DNA of 64,000 nucleotides. Origin: Bryum argenteum (Eukaryota > Streptophyta > Bryopsida > Bryales > Bryaceae). The notes beneath the pieces are model-generated. The model ran no database searches. It worked only from the letters and a program-made list of their open reading frames with translations, and was not told where the DNA came from. The translations under genes were made by a program, and so were the position numbers. The DNA is taken from assembly GCA_037043015.1 (NCBI GenBank), contig CM073330.1, positions 11,426,512-11,490,511 on the forward strand. The letters are read 5' to 3'. Numbering within the stretch: position 1 is the first letter of the stretch; the number at the start of each line of letters is the position of its first letter. Shown in pieces: positions 63,251 through 64,000 of the stretch.

Positions 63251-64000
63251 TTAACCCCTAAACGTCCCCAATGTCGTTTTTCTACATTTTGGATGGAGGG
63301 CAGAAACTTCGAATAGCCATATCTTCTTCATCCAAGGTCCGTTTTGGATGAAATCACTTGGGTTAGGTTCCAAATCAAGTCTAGTTTGTGTTGTAAAATT
63401 TGCAAGCCCATACAATAAAGTATGAATTAATGAAATGCACTTTAGTGAAGACAGCTCTTGTTTTTGGGTTTCCAAGCATGGGGCATGTATTACCATTGCA
63501 AGCCAATTATGTGAAACCAAAAATAGTTTTAATGATTTTTTTTTTTCATGGTCATGATCTTAAGGTGATTATTAACAACTTTGTAATGAGAAGTTTTTTG
63601 ATCCAAATGATTTGCTATTGGCTTTGCAATGATGTTTTGTCAACAAAAAAAGTGAGAAAATGGATGATATTTGAGGAGCTATATCTCCCTCATCCACCGT
63701 TGGATTTCAACTTAATTTTTTGGGATAGCCTCCAATTAGAGTCTAGTCTAGGTAGGTGATAGAAACCTTAACAAGATCGAAGATGTTTTGAAGATAAGGC
63801 ATGAAATTGAATGCAAAGGGTCCAATTTTGTACTATTTTTCCTTTGTAAAATTTTTGGCAGTTTTTACCATTGCATGGCTTTTATTTGAGCCAAGAAATT
63901 TTTTTGATGAATTTTTTTTGGGTAAAGGACTTATTAAGATGAAGGTGAACATCTTCCTAGTTGGTGATTTTTTCATTGCAATAGGTATATTGGTAGCATT
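63251..64000 (+). mobile_element. CCCCTAAA-terminated transposon, cut by window edge
   Basis: Begins TTAACCCCTAAACGTCCCC at about 63249-63251 and continues to the window end through all landmarks of the 27129 copy. By eye it is closer to the 1-508 copy (opposite orientation) than to the 27129 copy, so those two are probably the younger ones. Confidence 0.8.

Noticed and set aside
1-64000. CRISPR arrays, bacterial operons or phage genes
   Set aside because: All tandem repeats lack unique spacers, and the genes are spliced plant genes.

Overview
The window is nuclear DNA of a land plant. It has spliced genes with short GT-AG introns, a TIR-NBS-LRR immune receptor, a plant-only conserved protein and LINE, Tc1/mariner and short inverted-repeat transposons. 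The receptor type and compact genes suggest a bryophyte (moss or liverwort), but this is an inference; nothing here names a species.

The left third (1-24.7 kb) is mostly repeats. From left to right it holds: the end of a CCCCTAAA-terminated transposon (1-508); a small minus-strand LINE with a 17-bp target duplication (1003-1588) beside a 13 x 22-bp minisatellite; a serine-rich gene of unknown function (6647-7450); a LINE whose 5' end is inverted (8053-11270); a GC-rich tandem array (15.2-15.4 kb); two minus-strand hypothetical genes (15.9-16.2 and 17.6-18.3 kb); a degenerate Tc1/mariner element (20.4-22.1 kb); a long foldback repeat (22.3-23.2 kb); and an LRR-like gene fragment.

The middle (24.7-49.1 kb) carries the conserved genes. 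They are a five-exon C1orf131/DUF4602-like gene (-), a five-exon TIR-NBS-LRR receptor (+, 32.2-36.8 kb), a two-exon conserved plant protein (+, 41.0-42.7 kb), the Paf1-complex gene LEO1 (-, 43.0-44.9 kb) and the ribosome-assembly gene LTV1 (+, 46.5-49.1 kb). Between them lie transposon copies, three tandem ~260-bp repeats, and a field of degenerate ~57-bp repeats upstream of the receptor.

The right third (49.1-64 kb) holds a cluster of secreted, very cysteine-rich proteins: gene A (-), gene B (+), gene C (+) and two relics, one here (54.5-54.7 kb) and one at 36.9-37.5 kb. All have a 58-nt signal-peptide exon, a ~472-nt repeat exon and a ~80-nt last exon. A and B are head-to-head and identical over 675 bp of exon and intron, but differ in promoter and last exon. 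That pattern suggests gene conversion. Promoter-like modules of the family continue downstream without genes. The cysteine module resembles repeats known from bacterial secreted proteins and, more loosely, plant STIG1.

The two most unusual signals are this converting cysteine-rich cluster and the twin-primed LINE. The genes do not form one pathway. C1orf131-like and LTV1 both relate to small-subunit ribosome assembly, and the receptor and secreted proteins could both belong to surface or defence biology, but no functional link is shown by the sequence.
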